Shown: piece by piece, positions 9,698 through 21,215 of the stretch
Numbering within the stretch: position 1 is the first letter of the stretch
How the letters are laid out: each line of letters opens with the position of its first letter
Source: Guyparkeria sp. WRN-7
Lineage (GTDB): Bacteria; Pseudomonadota; Gammaproteobacteria; Halothiobacillales; Halothiobacillaceae
Assembly (NCBI RefSeq): GCF_001641825.1
Contig: NZ_LRFH01000014.1
Location: forward strand, 248,001-312,000
Direction of reading: 5' to 3'
Length of the DNA stretch: 64,000 nt
The notes under the pieces: model-generated
Databases searched by the model: none
Seen by the model: the letters and a program-made list of their open reading frames with translations, nothing else
What the model was told of the DNA's origin: nothing
Program-made: the position numbers and the translations under genes

Positions 9698-10510
9698 ATG
9701 GGTTGGTGGAAAACGATTCTCGATGACGTCGACAGCGTGTTCGACCGCGACCCGGCCGCGCGAAGCCGCTGGGAGATCGCCCTGACCTATCCCGGCCTGC
9801 ACGCGGTCTGGTGGCATCGTGTCGCCCATGCCCTGTGGCGGCGTAACTGGCGGTTGCTGGCGCGGCTGATCTCGAACGTCAGCCGCTGGCTGACCGGCAT
9901 CGAGATCCATCCGGGAGCGCACATCGGTCGACGCTTCTTCGTCGACCACGGCATGGGCGTCGTGATCGGCGAGACCGCCGAGATCGGCGACGACTGCACG
10001 CTGTATCACGGCGTGACCCTCGGCGGCACCACCTGGCGCGAGGGCAAGCGCCACCCGACGCTCGGTGATGGCGTGGTGGTCGGTGCCGGTGCCAAGATCC
10101 TCGGCCCGATCGAGCTCGGCGAGGGCGTGCGCGTGGGCTCCAATGCGGTGGTCCTCAAGGACGCCCCCGCCGGCGCGACCCTGGTGGGGATTCCCGCCCG
10201 CGTGGTCGAACAGCGTGCCGAGGAGAACGAGACCAAGCGCCGGGTGGCGCAGCGGCTGGGCTTCGATGCCTACGGGGTCGCTCGCGACATGCCCGACCCG
10301 GTCGCCACCGTCGTCGACCGTCTGCTCGATCACGTCCAGACGGTCGATGGCCAGCTTGACGAGATGGCCGACGCGCTGCGGTCGCTCGGCGTCGAGGTCT
10401 CGCGCCCTAGCCGCCCCAGCCTGGACGGCTGCCATCTCGACGAGGAGGAAGGCGTGGCCGGTTGCGGCCAGGCCGAGCCGGAAGAGCCGGTGGATGCGGA
10501 GCGCCGTTGA
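9698..10510 (+). CDS. cysE: Serine O-acetyltransferase CysE
   Basis: CysE acetylates serine with acetyl-CoA, the first committed step of cysteine synthesis. The 270-residue protein has a helical N-terminus and a left-handed beta-helix of hexapeptide repeats, visible as [20 protein letters not shown], then [20 protein letters not shown] and the [17 protein letters not shown] turns. The conserved His residues of the active site lie in [10 protein letters not shown] and LYHGVTLGG. The C-terminal 60 residues are a charged, less conserved extension. The gene precedes iscR, linking cysteine supply with Fe-S regulation. Confidence 0.94.
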   Translation: MGWWKTILDDVDSVFDRDPAARSRWEIALTYPGLHAVWWHRVAHALWRRNWRLLARLISNVSRWLTGIEIHPGAHIGRRFFVDHGMGVVIGETAEIGDDCTLYHGVTLGGTTWREGKRHPTLGDGVVVGAGAKILGPIELGEGVRVGSNAVVLKDAPAGATLVGIPARVVEQRAEENETKRRVAQRLGFDAYGVARDMPDPVATVVDRLLDHVQTVDGQLDEMADALRSLGVEVSRPSRPSLDGCHLDEEEGVAGCGQAEPEEPVDAERR

Positions 10511-10571
10511 CAGCGCTCGATCGAAACCGTATACAGCACCGGCCTGCGCGACTATGATGGGCGGGCTATTC

Positions 10572-10590
10572 CCCGAGAGGATTGCTCGGG
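10572..10590 (+). promoter_or_regulatory. Hairpin with AGGA loop between cysE and iscR
   Basis: CCCGAG (10572-10577) pairs with CTCGGG (10585-10590) around the loop AGGATTG. It lies about 46 bases before the iscR start. It could be a weak cysE terminator, but no T tract follows; the AGGA loop is the shape bound by CsrA. Confidence 0.4.
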
Positions 10591-10636
10591 ATTGACTGTT
10601 GGGCAGCACGCCGCGCGGCTGCCGGGAGGTTGTTTA

Positions 10637-11137
10637 ATGAGGCTGACGACTAAGGGCCGATACGCCGTCACGGCGATGCTGGACCTGGCCATCCATGATC
10701 GCGGCCAACCCACGGCGCTGGCCGATATCGCCGAACGCCAGTCGCTGTCGCTCTCCTACCTCGAGCAGCTGTTTGCCCAGCTGCGCCGTGGTCAGCTGGT
10801 CAGCAGCGTGCGTGGCCCCGGTGGCGGCTACCAGCTGGCGCGCGAGCCTTCGCGCATCAATATCGCCGAGATCATCCACGCGGTCGACGAGGTGGTCGAC
10901 GTCACCCGCTGCGGCGGCCAGGGCAACTGCCAGGGTGGCGGCAAGTGCCTTGCGCACGACCTGTGGATGGGGCTCTCGGCCCAGATCCGGGGATTCCTCG
11001 AGTCGATCTCGCTTGCCGACCTGGTGGAGCAGCCCGACGTGCTCGACGTCTCCGCCCGTCAGGATGGTCAGCTCCAGGCCGCGCGCGACGAGCGCTCCGA
11101 GGCCGTCGCCGCCGGCATGCGGGGCGTCGGGCCCTGA
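10637..11137 (+). CDS. iscR: Fe-S cluster-sensing Rrf2-family regulator IscR
   Basis: IscR binds a [2Fe-2S] cluster and represses or activates Fe-S biogenesis genes according to its loading. The ATG at 10637 (behind GGGAGG) gives 166 residues starting [20 protein letters not shown], the classic Rrf2 N-terminus with a winged helix-turn-helix. The ligand residues Cys92, Cys98, Cys104 and His107 match the E. coli positions exactly. The frame extends upstream to 10592 without conserved sequence. iscR is not followed by iscS-iscU-iscA but by ndk, so the machinery it normally leads must be elsewhere. Confidence 0.95.
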   Translation: MRLTTKGRYAVTAMLDLAIHDRGQPTALADIAERQSLSLSYLEQLFAQLRRGQLVSSVRGPGGGYQLAREPSRINIAEIIHAVDEVVDVTRCGGQGNCQGGGKCLAHDLWMGLSAQIRGFLESISLADLVEQPDVLDVSARQDGQLQAARDERSEAVAAGMRGVGP

Positions 11138-11301
11138 TCATTCGGCCGCCGTTTCTCGGGCGGCCCGCTCTCGCTTGACGTCTCCGCATGGATTGTTTCC
11201 CGGTGACTCGTTAAACTATCGCGCTTTGTGGCCGCTGGTCGGGGAGTTTTCCCGGACGAGCGGCAGCTTTCTGTTTTTTCGTTTCTTTTTACGTTTCACC
11301 G

Positions 11302-11319
11302 GGGCGGGTTGAACCGCCC
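11302..11319 (+). promoter_or_regulatory. Hairpin just upstream of the ndk ribosome binding site
   Basis: GGGCGG (11302-11307) pairs with CCGCCC (11314-11319) around GTTGAA. The Shine-Dalgarno AGGAGAG follows within a few bases. A T-rich tract (about 11269-11297) precedes it. The 199-base iscR-ndk gap therefore holds a structured ndk leader. Confidence 0.4.
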
Positions 11320-11336
11320 GATCAGGAGAGAGTCTT

Positions 11337-11762
<426 letters not shown>

Positions 11763-11804
11763 TCGCGCTGGCACCTTTTCGGGTCGACTAGACTGGTGGC
11801 CTGA

Positions 11805-12935
11805 ATGACCTCGACCGACGAACGCATCAATCTGCTGGGCCTGACGCCCAGCCGCCTGCGTGCCTGGTTCGCGGAGATGGGCGAGAAGCCCTTCCGCGCC
11901 AACCAGGTGCTCAAGTGGGTGCATCAGCGTCGGGTCGACGACTTCGACGCGATGACCGATCTCGCCAAGAGCCTGCGCGAAAAGCTCAAGGAGATCGCCT
12001 GCATCCGGCCACCCGAGGTCGTGCTCGACCAGGAATCCGAGGACGGAACGCGCAAGTTCCTCCTCGACACGGGTAGCGGCAACTCGGTCGAGATGGTCTA
12101 CATCCCCGAGGATGACCGCGCGACCCTCTGTATTTCCTCGCAGGTGGGCTGCTCGCTCACCTGCACCTTCTGCTCGACCGGCCGGCAGGGCTTCAATCGC
12201 AACCTGTCGACCGCCGAGATCGTCGGCCAGCTGTGGGTGGCCGAACGGTTGATCGAGCAGCGCCTGCCGACCGGCAAGGCGATCAGCAACATCGTCTTCA
12301 TGGGCATGGGCGAGCCGCTCTTGAACGAGCAGGCGGTGGTCGATGCCGCCGAGCTGTTCCTCGACGACTACGGCTACGGCCTGTCCAAGCGGCGGGTGAC
12401 CATCTCGACCTCCGGCATCGTCCCGGCGATCGACCGGCTGGGCGAGCGCCTGCCGATCTCGCTGGCGATCTCCCTGCATGCGCCCAACGACGAGTTGCGC
12501 AACGAGCTGGTGCCGATCAACGAGAAGTACCCGCTCGACCAGCTGATGGCCGCCTGCGATCGCTACGCCAAGGTGGTGCCGCACGGCGCGATCCTCTACG
12601 AGTACGTGATGATCGAGGGCGTGAACGATACCCTCGAGCATGCCGACGAGATGGTTGCCCTGCTCGGCCCGCGCCGGGAGGAGGTCAAGGTCAACCTGAT
12701 TCCCTTCAACCCCTTCGAGGGTTCCGGCTATGAGCGCTCGTCGCGCAACCGCATCATGCGCTTCGCCAAGCGGCTGCGGGACAACGGCATCAACACCGTG
12801 GCCCGCAAGACGCGCGGCGACGACATCGATGCCGCCTGCGGTCAGCTGGCCGGGCAGGTGTCCGACCGCTCCCGTCGCCAGGATCGCCTGGCGAAGATGG
12901 GGCTGGATCGCGGCGTCGTCGAGGTGACCCGATGA
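11805..12935 (+). CDS. rlmN: Dual-specificity RNA methyltransferase RlmN
   Basis: RlmN is a radical-SAM enzyme that puts a methyl group on C2 of A2503 in 23S rRNA and A37 of tRNAs. The 376-residue protein has the cluster-binding motif Cys116-x3-Cys120-x2-Cys123 (CSLTCTFC). The second-methyl-carrier Cys is visible as Cys345 in [12 protein letters not shown]. The conserved [10 protein letters not shown] stretch is present. It overlaps the pilW lipoprotein gene by four bases, so the two are coupled. A TAGACT hexamer close to the start could be a -10 box. Confidence 0.97.
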   Translation: MTSTDERINLLGLTPSRLRAWFAEMGEKPFRANQVLKWVHQRRVDDFDAMTDLAKSLREKLKEIACIRPPEVVLDQESEDGTRKFLLDTGSGNSVEMVYIPEDDRATLCISSQVGCSLTCTFCSTGRQGFNRNLSTAEIVGQLWVAERLIEQRLPTGKAISNIVFMGMGEPLLNEQAVVDAAELFLDDYGYGLSKRRVTISTSGIVPAIDRLGERLPISLAISLHAPNDELRNELVPINEKYPLDQLMAACDRYAKVVPHGAILYEYVMIEGVNDTLEHADEMVALLGPRREEVKVNLIPFNPFEGSGYERSSRNRIMRFAKRLRDNGINTVARKTRGDDIDAACGQLAGQVSDRSRRQDRLAKMGLDRGVVEVTR

Positions 12936-13711
12936 TCGGGCGCGGCCTCCTGCTGGTCGCCCTCGCCGCGCTGGGACTGACCGGCTGCGTGACCACCGGC
13001 GGCTCTGCCGGTGACGGCGCGATCGAGCGCAGCGTCGGCCAGAATCGCGAGGCGGCCAAGGTGAACACCGAGCTGGCAAGCGGTTACATGCAGGAAGGCC
13101 AGATCAAGGTGGCCGTGGAAAAGGTGCGTCGCGCGATTGCCTTCGATGACGGCTACGGCCCGGCGCACCACGTGCATGCCTTGCTGATGGCGCGCCTGGG
13201 CGAAGAGGAGAAGGCCCGGGACTCCTTCGCTCGCGCCGCTCGCCTGGATCGGGACAACTCGGATCTCGCCAACAACTACGGTGGCTTTCTCTGTTCGCAG
13301 GGCGACTACGAGCAGGCGCAGGCGATGTTCGAGCGCGCCTACAGCGATCCGCTCTACGAGACGCCCGAGTATGCGCTGGTGAATTCCGGGCGTTGCTACC
13401 AGGAAGCCGGCAAGCCGACCGAGGCGCTGGCCCAGTTCCGCCGTGCGCTGGACAAGGGGGCACGCAGCCCGGCGGCCCTGCTGGGGTTGGCTCGCGCGCT
13501 CCACCAGACCGGCGCGCACCAGGAGGCCGCCGAGGTCATGCGCCGTTACGAATCGCGTCACCGGCACACGCCCGGCTCGCTGGCGGTCGCCATCGCCATC
13601 GACAAGGCAACGGGTGACCAGCAGGCGCTGAAGAACCACCGCCTGATCCTGCGCGGTCGATTCCCCGACTCGCCGGAAGCCAAGGCAATCGAACAGGGAG
13701 GCAGTCGATGA
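12932..13711 (+). CDS. pilW: Type IV pilus assembly lipoprotein PilW/PilF (TPR pilotin)
   Basis: This outer membrane lipoprotein pilots the PilQ secretin to the outer membrane for type IV pilus assembly. It is called PilF in Pseudomonas and PilW in Neisseria. The signal peptide ends in a lipobox LTGC with Cys19. Residues 45-250 are tetratricopeptide repeats, with pieces such as [40 protein letters not shown] and [20 protein letters not shown]. It overlaps both rlmN and rodZ by four bases. It fits with the minor pilin operon at 34699-41570, which has a different gene also called pilW. Confidence 0.9.
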   Translation: MIGRGLLLVALAALGLTGCVTTGGSAGDGAIERSVGQNREAAKVNTELASGYMQEGQIKVAVEKVRRAIAFDDGYGPAHHVHALLMARLGEEEKARDSFARAARLDRDNSDLANNYGGFLCSQGDYEQAQAMFERAYSDPLYETPEYALVNSGRCYQEAGKPTEALAQFRRALDKGARSPAALLGLARALHQTGAHQEAAEVMRRYESRHRHTPGSLAVAIAIDKATGDQQALKNHRLILRGRFPDSPEAKAIEQGGSR

Positions 13712-14721
13712 GCGAACAGGAGCGGCAGGAGCCGGTCGTTGCGGCACAGGGACGCGAGCCGGGCGAGACCGGGTCGCTGGGAGAGGAGCTGACCGGTCCG
13801 ACCGTCGGCGAGCGCATCCGCCGAGCGCGCGAAGCCTCGGGCCTGAGCGCAGCCGATCTGGCCCAGCCGCTCAACCTCGATCTGAAGGTGATCGAGCACA
13901 TCGAGCGCGACGAGCTCGATGCGGTGCCGGGGCGTCCCTACATCCTGGCGTACCTGCGCAGCTGGGCCGCGCAACTGGGCCTTGATGCCGACGCGCTGGT
14001 CGCCCAGTACAACGCCCAGCAGGCGCCGGGTAACGAGGCGGTCCAGGGCGGTATCCACCCGACCCTGGATGTGATGGAGCCCCGCCGCGGCGGGGCCGCC
14101 CGGCGTCTGTTCGGCTGGCTGATCCTCCTGTTGCTGGTCGCCCTGGTGGCCGTTGGCCTGTCGAAGCTGGATACCCAGCAGCTGCGCACCTGGTGGGCGG
14201 AGCTGCGCGGCGTCCCGGTCGAGGCCGAGGGCCAGCCGGGTGTCGAATCGAAACAGGGCGATCCGGCGGGTGCCGAGCGTCCGCCGATCGACGGTGCACT
14301 CGAACAGCCGCCCAAGCCGCCGGCCGAGCCGGTGGTCGAGCGTGCCGAGCCCGAGCAGGCGCCCGCCGAGATGACCTCGGCCGGTCTCCCCGAGCAACGC
14401 CTGGTCGCGATCGAAAGCGCGCCCGCCCCGGAGGAGCCCGAGCCGGCTCCGGCCGAAGCGGCGCCGGCGGCACCGGTGCTGGTGCTGCGGGCCACCGAGG
14501 CCGACAGCTGGGTCGAGGTGCGTGACGGCAAGGGCGAGCGCCTGATGTACGACGTGCTCGCTGCCGGCGAAGAGCGGTCGTTCACCGACGTCGAGGGACC
14601 GTTCTCGCTGGTGCTCGGTCAGCCCAAGGGGCTGGAAGTGGAATACCAGGGCGAGCCGGTGGAGCTGGGTGAACCCAGCGAGGCCACCGGGGTGCTGCGA
14701 ACCACAGTGGGGAATACATGA
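13708..14721 (+). CDS. rodZ: Cytoskeleton protein RodZ
   Basis: RodZ links MreB to the membrane and helps set rod shape. The 337-residue protein has a cytoplasmic helix-turn-helix domain (about 33-105, [20 protein letters not shown]), one transmembrane helix (about 134-151), a long Pro/Glu/Ala-rich periplasmic linker (about 165-255) and a C-terminal beta domain (DUF4115, about 258-330) with the recognisable [15 protein letters not shown]. The gene overlaps both neighbours by four bases in the pilW-rodZ-ispG unit. Confidence 0.93.
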   Translation: MSEQERQEPVVAAQGREPGETGSLGEELTGPTVGERIRRAREASGLSAADLAQPLNLDLKVIEHIERDELDAVPGRPYILAYLRSWAAQLGLDADALVAQYNAQQAPGNEAVQGGIHPTLDVMEPRRGGAARRLFGWLILLLLVALVAVGLSKLDTQQLRTWWAELRGVPVEAEGQPGVESKQGDPAGAERPPIDGALEQPPKPPAEPVVERAEPEQAPAEMTSAGLPEQRLVAIESAPAPEEPEPAPAEAAPAAPVLVLRATEADSWVEVRDGKGERLMYDVLAAGEERSFTDVEGPFSLVLGQPKGLEVEYQGEPVELGEPSEATGVLRTTVGNT

Positions 14722-15839
14722 GTTTTCAGCCGGTTCCCGTGACGCGCCGCCTCTCGCGGCGCATCCAGGTCGGATCCGTGGGCGTCGGCGGCGATGCGCC
14801 GATCGCCGTCCAGTCGATGACCAACACCGACACCTGCGACGTCGAGGCGACCGTCGCCCAGATCGAGCGCCTCGCGGCCGCCGGCGCGGACATCGTGCGC
14901 GTGTCCGTGCCCAACATGGACGCCGCCGAGGCCTTCGGCAAGATCAAGCAGCGGGTGTCGATACCGCTGGTCACCGACATCCACTTCGACTACCGCATCG
15001 CCCTGCGGGTGGCCGACCTCGGTGCCGACTGCCTGCGCATCAACCCGGGCAACATCGGTCGCGAGGACCGCGTCCGCCAGGTGATCGATTCGGCGCGCGA
15101 TCACGGCATCCCGCTGCGGATCGGTGTCAATGCCGGTTCGCTGGAGAAGGACCTGCAGCAGAAGTACGGCGAGCCGACCCCCGATGCGCTGGTCGAGTCG
15201 GCCCTGCGCCACATCGACATCCTCGACCGGCTCGACTACCCCGAGTTCAAGGTCTCCCTGAAGGCCTCGGATGTCTGGATGACGCTGGGCGCCTACCGCA
15301 AGCTGGCCGACCAGATCGAGCAGCCGCTGCACCTGGGGATCACCGAGGCGGGCGGCCCGCGTGCCGGGGCGGTCAAGTCGGCCGTGGGACTGGGCATGCT
15401 GCTGGCCGAGGGCATCGGCGATACCCTGCGCGTCTCGCTGGCCGCCGACCCGGTCGAAGAGGTCAAGGTCGGCTGGGACATCCTCAAGTCGCTCAAGCTC
15501 AGGAGCCGCGGGGTGAACCTGATCGCCTGCCCGTCCTGCGCGCGCCAGGAATTCGACGTGATCAAGACCGTCAACGCCCTGGAAGAGCGGATCGAGGACA
15601 TCGATACCTCCATGGACGTGGCCGTGATCGGCTGCGTCGTCAACGGGCCCGGCGAGGCCCGCGAGGCGGCCATCGGCCTGACCGGCGGCAAGCCCAACCT
15701 CCTGTATGTCGACGGCAAGCCCTCGCGCAAGCTCTCCGAGGACGCGCTGGTCGACCAGATCGAAGACACCATCCGCGAGCGCGTCGCCCGGGACAAGGCT
15801 GCCCACGAAGCGGCCCGTGATTCCGACGACGACCGATAA
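14718..15839 (+). CDS. ispG: 4-hydroxy-3-methylbut-2-enyl diphosphate synthase IspG
   Basis: IspG is the [4Fe-4S] enzyme that converts MEcPP to HMBPP in the MEP isoprenoid pathway; IspH, the next enzyme, is encoded at 46481-47416. The 373 residues match the E. coli length. The cluster ligands are Cys271, Cys274 and Cys306, with Glu313 (CVVNGPGEA) as the fourth. The TIM-barrel start has [14 protein letters not shown]. The overlap with rodZ indicates coupling. Confidence 0.97.
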   Translation: MSFQPVPVTRRLSRRIQVGSVGVGGDAPIAVQSMTNTDTCDVEATVAQIERLAAAGADIVRVSVPNMDAAEAFGKIKQRVSIPLVTDIHFDYRIALRVADLGADCLRINPGNIGREDRVRQVIDSARDHGIPLRIGVNAGSLEKDLQQKYGEPTPDALVESALRHIDILDRLDYPEFKVSLKASDVWMTLGAYRKLADQIEQPLHLGITEAGGPRAGAVKSAVGLGMLLAEGIGDTLRVSLAADPVEEVKVGWDILKSLKLRSRGVNLIACPSCARQEFDVIKTVNALEERIEDIDTSMDVAVIGCVVNGPGEAREAAIGLTGGKPNLLYVDGKPSRKLSEDALVDQIEDTIRERVARDKAAHEAARDSDDDR

Positions 15840-15855
15840 CCTTCCGAACCCGACG

Positions 15856-17103
<1,248 letters not shown>

Positions 17104-17133
17104 GGAACATCTGGACACATTTCGGGAACCCCT

Positions 17134-17754
17134 ATGGTCGCCTCAGACGAAGAACAGATCGAACGCATCCGTGACTGGTGGTCGGAGAACGGCCGCACGG
17201 TCATTGCCGGGGTGGTGCTCGGCGTCGCCGGCCTGGTCGGCTGGCAGGGCTGGCAGGTCTGGCAGGACAACCGCGTCGCCTCGGCCGCTGCCGCCTTCGC
17301 CCATCTCGAGCAGATGGCGGCCAGCGGCGAGGGCGACGTGGTCGAGCGTGCCCAAGCGGTCGCCTCCGCCCACGACGGCACCAGTTACACGGCCCTTGCC
17401 TGGCTGATCGGTGCGGGTGCCGCGGTCGAGAAGAATGACCTCGACACCGCCGTGGCCTATCTCGAGCAGGCGCGGGCCAGCGCCGACCGTGAGCAGCTGG
17501 TCGCGACCGTCGATCTGCGCCTCGCCCGGGTCCTCTGGGCACAGGGCAAGCATCAGGCGGCCCTCGATCGGCTGGCCGAACCGCCTGCAGGGTTCGCCGG
17601 CTTGTTCGCCGAGCTGCGCGGGGACGTGCTCGCCGACCAGGGCAAGCTCGCCGCCGCGCGTCAGGCCTACGAAGATGCGGCCGCCGCCAGTGCCGGCAAC
17701 GGCCTGCTGCAAATGAAGCTCGACAGCCTGCCGGCTGCCGGGGAGGAGTCGTGA
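17134..17754 (+). CDS. YfgM-family membrane-anchored TPR protein
   Basis: YfgM is an ancillary SecYEG translocon protein that works with the PpiD chaperone. The 206-residue protein has a short cytoplasmic head (EEQIERIRDWWSENG), one membrane helix (about 22-42) and a periplasmic TPR-like domain. Its place between hisS and bamB is conserved across gammaproteobacteria and supports the assignment. Its stop overlaps the bamB start by one base. Confidence 0.88.
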   Translation: MVASDEEQIERIRDWWSENGRTVIAGVVLGVAGLVGWQGWQVWQDNRVASAAAAFAHLEQMAASGEGDVVERAQAVASAHDGTSYTALAWLIGAGAAVEKNDLDTAVAYLEQARASADREQLVATVDLRLARVLWAQGKHQAALDRLAEPPAGFAGLFAELRGDVLADQGKLAAARQAYEDAAAASAGNGLLQMKLDSLPAAGEES

Positions 17755-18902
17755 TGAAGACCTTGCGCGCCGCCCGTCTGGGCCTGCCGATCGCCGCGCT
17801 CGCCGTGGTGCTGGCCGGCTGTTCCTCGCCGCGTGAATTGGTCAAGCCCACGCCGCTGACCGAAATCAGCAACGAAAAGCCGCCCCAGGTGGTCTGGAGC
17901 GATTCCTCCGGCGGTGATCAGAACAACGACCTGACCGCCATTGCACCGGTCGAGAGCGATGGGCGCCTGTTCGTCGCCGGGCCGGACGGTGACGTGCTGG
18001 CCTATGATCTCGAATCCGGTGACGAGCTGTGGTCGGCCGACCTCGATGCCGATCTGAGTGTCGGTGGTGGTGCCGGCGAGGGGCTGGTCGTGTTCGGTTC
18101 CGACGACGGCCGCGTATTCGCGCTGGAAGCCGACAGCGGTGCGCTGCGCTGGCAGACGACCATTCGCAGTACCGTCGACGCGGCGCCGTCGGTCGGTTTC
18201 GGTGACGTGGCGGTGCGCGGTCGAGACGGCACCCTTGCGGTACTGGATGTCGAAAACGGCGAGGTGCGCTGGCGCCAGTCGCGCAGCCAGCCGCCGCTGA
18301 CCCTGCAGGGGCAGGGGCGCGTGCTGATGTTCCCGGATGCCCTGGCCGCCGGCTTCGACGACGGTACCCTGGCCGTCTACGCCCGCGAGGACGGCAACGA
18401 GGTCTGGAGCCGGACCGTGGCCCTGCCGACCGGCCGGACCGACGTCGACCGGATGGTGGACGTCGATGCCACGCCGGTGTTCGCCGACGGCGTCTTCTAC
18501 GCCGCCAGCTACCAGGGCAAGCTCGTCGCGCTGGCGGCCCAGGGCGGTCGCGAACTGTGGTCGCGCAACTTCTCCAACGCCAACAGCATCGCCGCCGGCA
18601 GCCGGGCGCTCTACCTCAGTGACGCCGACGGCGTGGTCTGGGCGATCGACCGTCGCAGCGGTGATGCCCTGTGGCGCCAGTCGGATCTCGCCCATCGCGG
18701 CCTGACCGGCCCGGCGCTGATCGGCGGCTACCTCGTGGTCGGCGACCGAGAGGGCTACGTGCACGTACTTTCCAGCGCCAGCGGTGCACTGCTTGGTCGG
18801 GCCGACTGGGGTGACCCGCTGATCGATCCGATCCTTCAGGTCGACGGGCGGGGCGTGGCCGTGACCCGTGACGGCGAACTGCGCGTTTTCACCCTCGACT
18901 GA
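17754..18902 (+). CDS. bamB: Outer membrane protein assembly factor BamB
   Basis: BamB is the beta-propeller lipoprotein of the BAM complex that inserts outer membrane proteins. The ATG at 17754 gives 382 residues with a signal peptide and lipobox LAGC (Cys23). Propeller blades show as repeats such as GDVLAYDLESGDELWSADLD, RVFALEADSGALRWQT and LAVLDVENGEVRWRQ. A GTG three bases earlier is an alternative start. It is flanked by yfgM and der, the usual order. Confidence 0.95.
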   Translation: MKTLRAARLGLPIAALAVVLAGCSSPRELVKPTPLTEISNEKPPQVVWSDSSGGDQNNDLTAIAPVESDGRLFVAGPDGDVLAYDLESGDELWSADLDADLSVGGGAGEGLVVFGSDDGRVFALEADSGALRWQTTIRSTVDAAPSVGFGDVAVRGRDGTLAVLDVENGEVRWRQSRSQPPLTLQGQGRVLMFPDALAAGFDDGTLAVYAREDGNEVWSRTVALPTGRTDVDRMVDVDATPVFADGVFYAASYQGKLVALAAQGGRELWSRNFSNANSIAAGSRALYLSDADGVVWAIDRRSGDALWRQSDLAHRGLTGPALIGGYLVVGDREGYVHVLSSASGALLGRADWGDPLIDPILQVDGRGVAVTRDGELRVFTLD

Positions 18903-18945
18903 ACCGCCGCCACCCGCCGCATAGCCAACGAGTCCTAACGACGCG

Positions 18946-20358
18946 ATGAAACCCGTTATCGCCCTGGTCGGCCGCCCCAACGTGGGCAAGTCGACCCTCT
19001 TCAACCAGCTCACCCGCAGCCGTGACGCCCTGGTGGCCGACTACGCCGGCCTCACGCGTGATCGCCAGTACGGCACCGCGAGCCACGAGGGCCGCGAGTG
19101 GCTGGTGATCGACACCGGCGGCCTGACGGGCGAGCGCGGCGGTATCGAGGCGTTGATGCAGGATCAGGCGTGGCTTGCCGTGGAGGAGGCCGATCTGGTC
19201 GCCTTCATGGTCGACGGCCGGGCGGGTCTCACCGCGGCCGACGAGCAGATTGCCGCCGAGCTGCGCCGCGCCGGCAAGCCGGTGCAGCTGGTGGTCAACA
19301 AGATCGACGGCGTCGACGAGACCGAGGTGCAGACCGAGTTCTGGGCGCTGGGCATGGGCGAGCCGGCCTTCCTCGCAGCCACCCACGGGCGCGGCGTCGG
19401 CGGGCTGTGGGAACGGCTCGAGGACATGCTGCCCGAGTCGTTCGATGCCGACAGCGACGAGGAGGGCGAGGATCACGGGATTACCGTGGCCCTGGTCGGG
19501 CGGCCCAACGTCGGCAAGTCGACCCTGACCAACCGTCTGCTGGGCGAGGCGCGCGTGCTGGCCTTCGACGAGCCCGGCACCACCCGCGACTCGATCAAGA
19601 TCCCGTTCGAGCGTGACGGCAAGCCCTACACGCTGATCGACACCGCCGGGGTGCGGCGCCGATCCCGCGTCGGCGAGGCGATCGAGAAGTTCAGTATCGT
19701 CAAGACGCTGCAGGCGATCGAGGCGGCCAACGTGGTCATCCTGGTGCTGGACGCACATACCGGCATCACGGACCAGGACCAGCATCTGCTGGGCTTCATC
19801 AACGATCGTGGTCGGGCGCTGGTGATCGCGGTGAACAAGTGGGACGGGCTGGAGAGCGACATCCGCGAGCGGGTCAGCTCGGAGATCGACCGCAAGCTCG
19901 GCTTCATCAACTTTGCCGAGATCCATCGCATTTCCGCGCTGCACGGCACCGGCGTCGGCCACCTGTTCGAGAGCGTCGACCAGGCCTATGACGCGGCGAT
20001 GCGGTCGATCTCGACCAATGCGCTGACCCGCACCCTGCAGGCAGCCGTCGAGCAGCACCAGCCGCCGCTGGTCCATGGCCGGCGCATCCGCCTGCGCTAC
20101 GCCCACCAGGGCGGCAGCAACCCGCCGGTGATCGTGATTCACGGCAAGCAGACCAAGCGCCTGCCGGGCCACTACCACCGCTACCTCGAGTCGTACTTCC
20201 GCAAGGAATACGATCTGATGGGCACCCCGATCCGGATCGAGTTCCGCACCGATTCCAACCCCTATGAAGGCAAGTTCGACCGCCGCACGCCGTTGCAGAA
20301 GGTCAAGCAGAAGAAGGCCGAAGCGCGCCGCCGTTCGCGTCACCGCGACAAGGGCTGA
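18946..20358 (+). CDS. der: Double-domain GTPase Der (EngA)
   Basis: Der is an essential GTPase of 50S ribosome assembly. The 470 residues contain two G domains in tandem, each with [10 protein letters not shown] (about 9-18 and 184-193), DTGG or DTAG G3 motifs and NKID or NKWD G4 motifs, followed by a KH-like domain rich in basic residues. An acidic linker ([12 protein letters not shown]) separates the two domains. It is the last gene of the long rlmN-der cluster. Confidence 0.97.
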   Translation: MKPVIALVGRPNVGKSTLFNQLTRSRDALVADYAGLTRDRQYGTASHEGREWLVIDTGGLTGERGGIEALMQDQAWLAVEEADLVAFMVDGRAGLTAADEQIAAELRRAGKPVQLVVNKIDGVDETEVQTEFWALGMGEPAFLAATHGRGVGGLWERLEDMLPESFDADSDEEGEDHGITVALVGRPNVGKSTLTNRLLGEARVLAFDEPGTTRDSIKIPFERDGKPYTLIDTAGVRRRSRVGEAIEKFSIVKTLQAIEAANVVILVLDAHTGITDQDQHLLGFINDRGRALVIAVNKWDGLESDIRERVSSEIDRKLGFINFAEIHRISALHGTGVGHLFESVDQAYDAAMRSISTNALTRTLQAAVEQHQPPLVHGRRIRLRYAHQGGSNPPVIVIHGKQTKRLPGHYHRYLESYFRKEYDLMGTPIRIEFRTDSNPYEGKFDRRTPLQKVKQKKAEARRRSRHRDKG

Positions 20359-20462
20359 GTCGGCACGACCGACCCTTCATTCCCGACCGGCCGGGCCGAT
20401 ATCAGCTCACGCAGCCGCCCAGGTTCGAATCACACGCCGTGAACCGGCCGGGCTTCCGGCGC

Positions 20463-21215
20463 TTAGCTCTGGTCTCTGAGCTCTTTTCTCTGGAATCCTT
20501 CCACCCACATCCGGGTCGCCCCGCAGACCCCGACCGGCATGGCGAGGAAATTCGCCACCGGCACCAGGGTCATCAGCGTCATCAGGCTGCCGAATCCCAG
20601 CGTCAGGGCCGGGCGCTGCCTGAGTCGACGGCGTTGTTCGGCGAAGCTCAGTCCGTGGTTTCCCGCCGGGTTGTCGACGTACTCGACCGTCATCATCCAG
20701 GCCGAGAACAGGAACCAGGCGACCGGGGCGAGCAGGTTGAGACCGGGGATGAACAGCAGCACGAGCAGCGGGATGGCCCAGGCCGCGAGGTAGAGCAGGC
20801 GACGGATCTGGTCGACCAGTGCGCGGCCGGCCTCCGCCAGGAAGCCCGCGCCATTCTCGGCGGGCGGGGAGCCGGTCAGATGCGCTTCGACTCGGGCGGC
20901 GAGAATGGCGTTGAACGGCGCGGCGATCAGGTTGGCGACCAGGGTGAAGCTGAAGTACGTCGCCACCAGCAGCGTGATCACCAGCAGCGGCATCAGCAGC
21001 CAGTAGAGAAAGTCGAGCCAGCCCGGAAGCAGCGAGTCGATCCAGCTGCCGGCGAAGCTCAACAGCAGCCAGCCGGCCAGGGCGAACAGCAGCACGTTGA
21101 TGGCGAGCGGGATCAGGGTGAAACGCCGCAGACCCGGTTGCCACATCAGTCGCCAGCCGGCCAGCCAGTAGCCCAGTCCGCCCATCTCGGTGGCAGCCTG
21201 TCTCAGGGTGCTCAT
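20463..21215 (-). CDS. cysZ: Sulfate transporter CysZ
   Basis: CysZ is an inner membrane protein for sulfate uptake in support of cysteine synthesis. The 250 residues contain several hydrophobic helices (about 33-55, 68-96, 140-175 and 207-230) and the family stretch YFSFTLVANLIAAPFNAILA. It overlaps the FGGY kinase by four bases and is the last gene of a queF-kinase-cysZ minus-strand unit. Sulfate import would matter less for an organism living on reduced sulfur; the role here is inferred from family only. Confidence 0.88.
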   Translation of the reverse strand: MSTLRQAATEMGGLGYWLAGWRLMWQPGLRRFTLIPLAINVLLFALAGWLLLSFAGSWIDSLLPGWLDFLYWLLMPLLVITLLVATYFSFTLVANLIAAPFNAILAARVEAHLTGSPPAENGAGFLAEAGRALVDQIRRLLYLAAWAIPLLVLLFIPGLNLLAPVAWFLFSAWMMTVEYVDNPAGNHGLSFAEQRRRLRQRPALTLGFGSLMTLMTLVPVANFLAMPVGVCGATRMWVEGFQRKELRDQS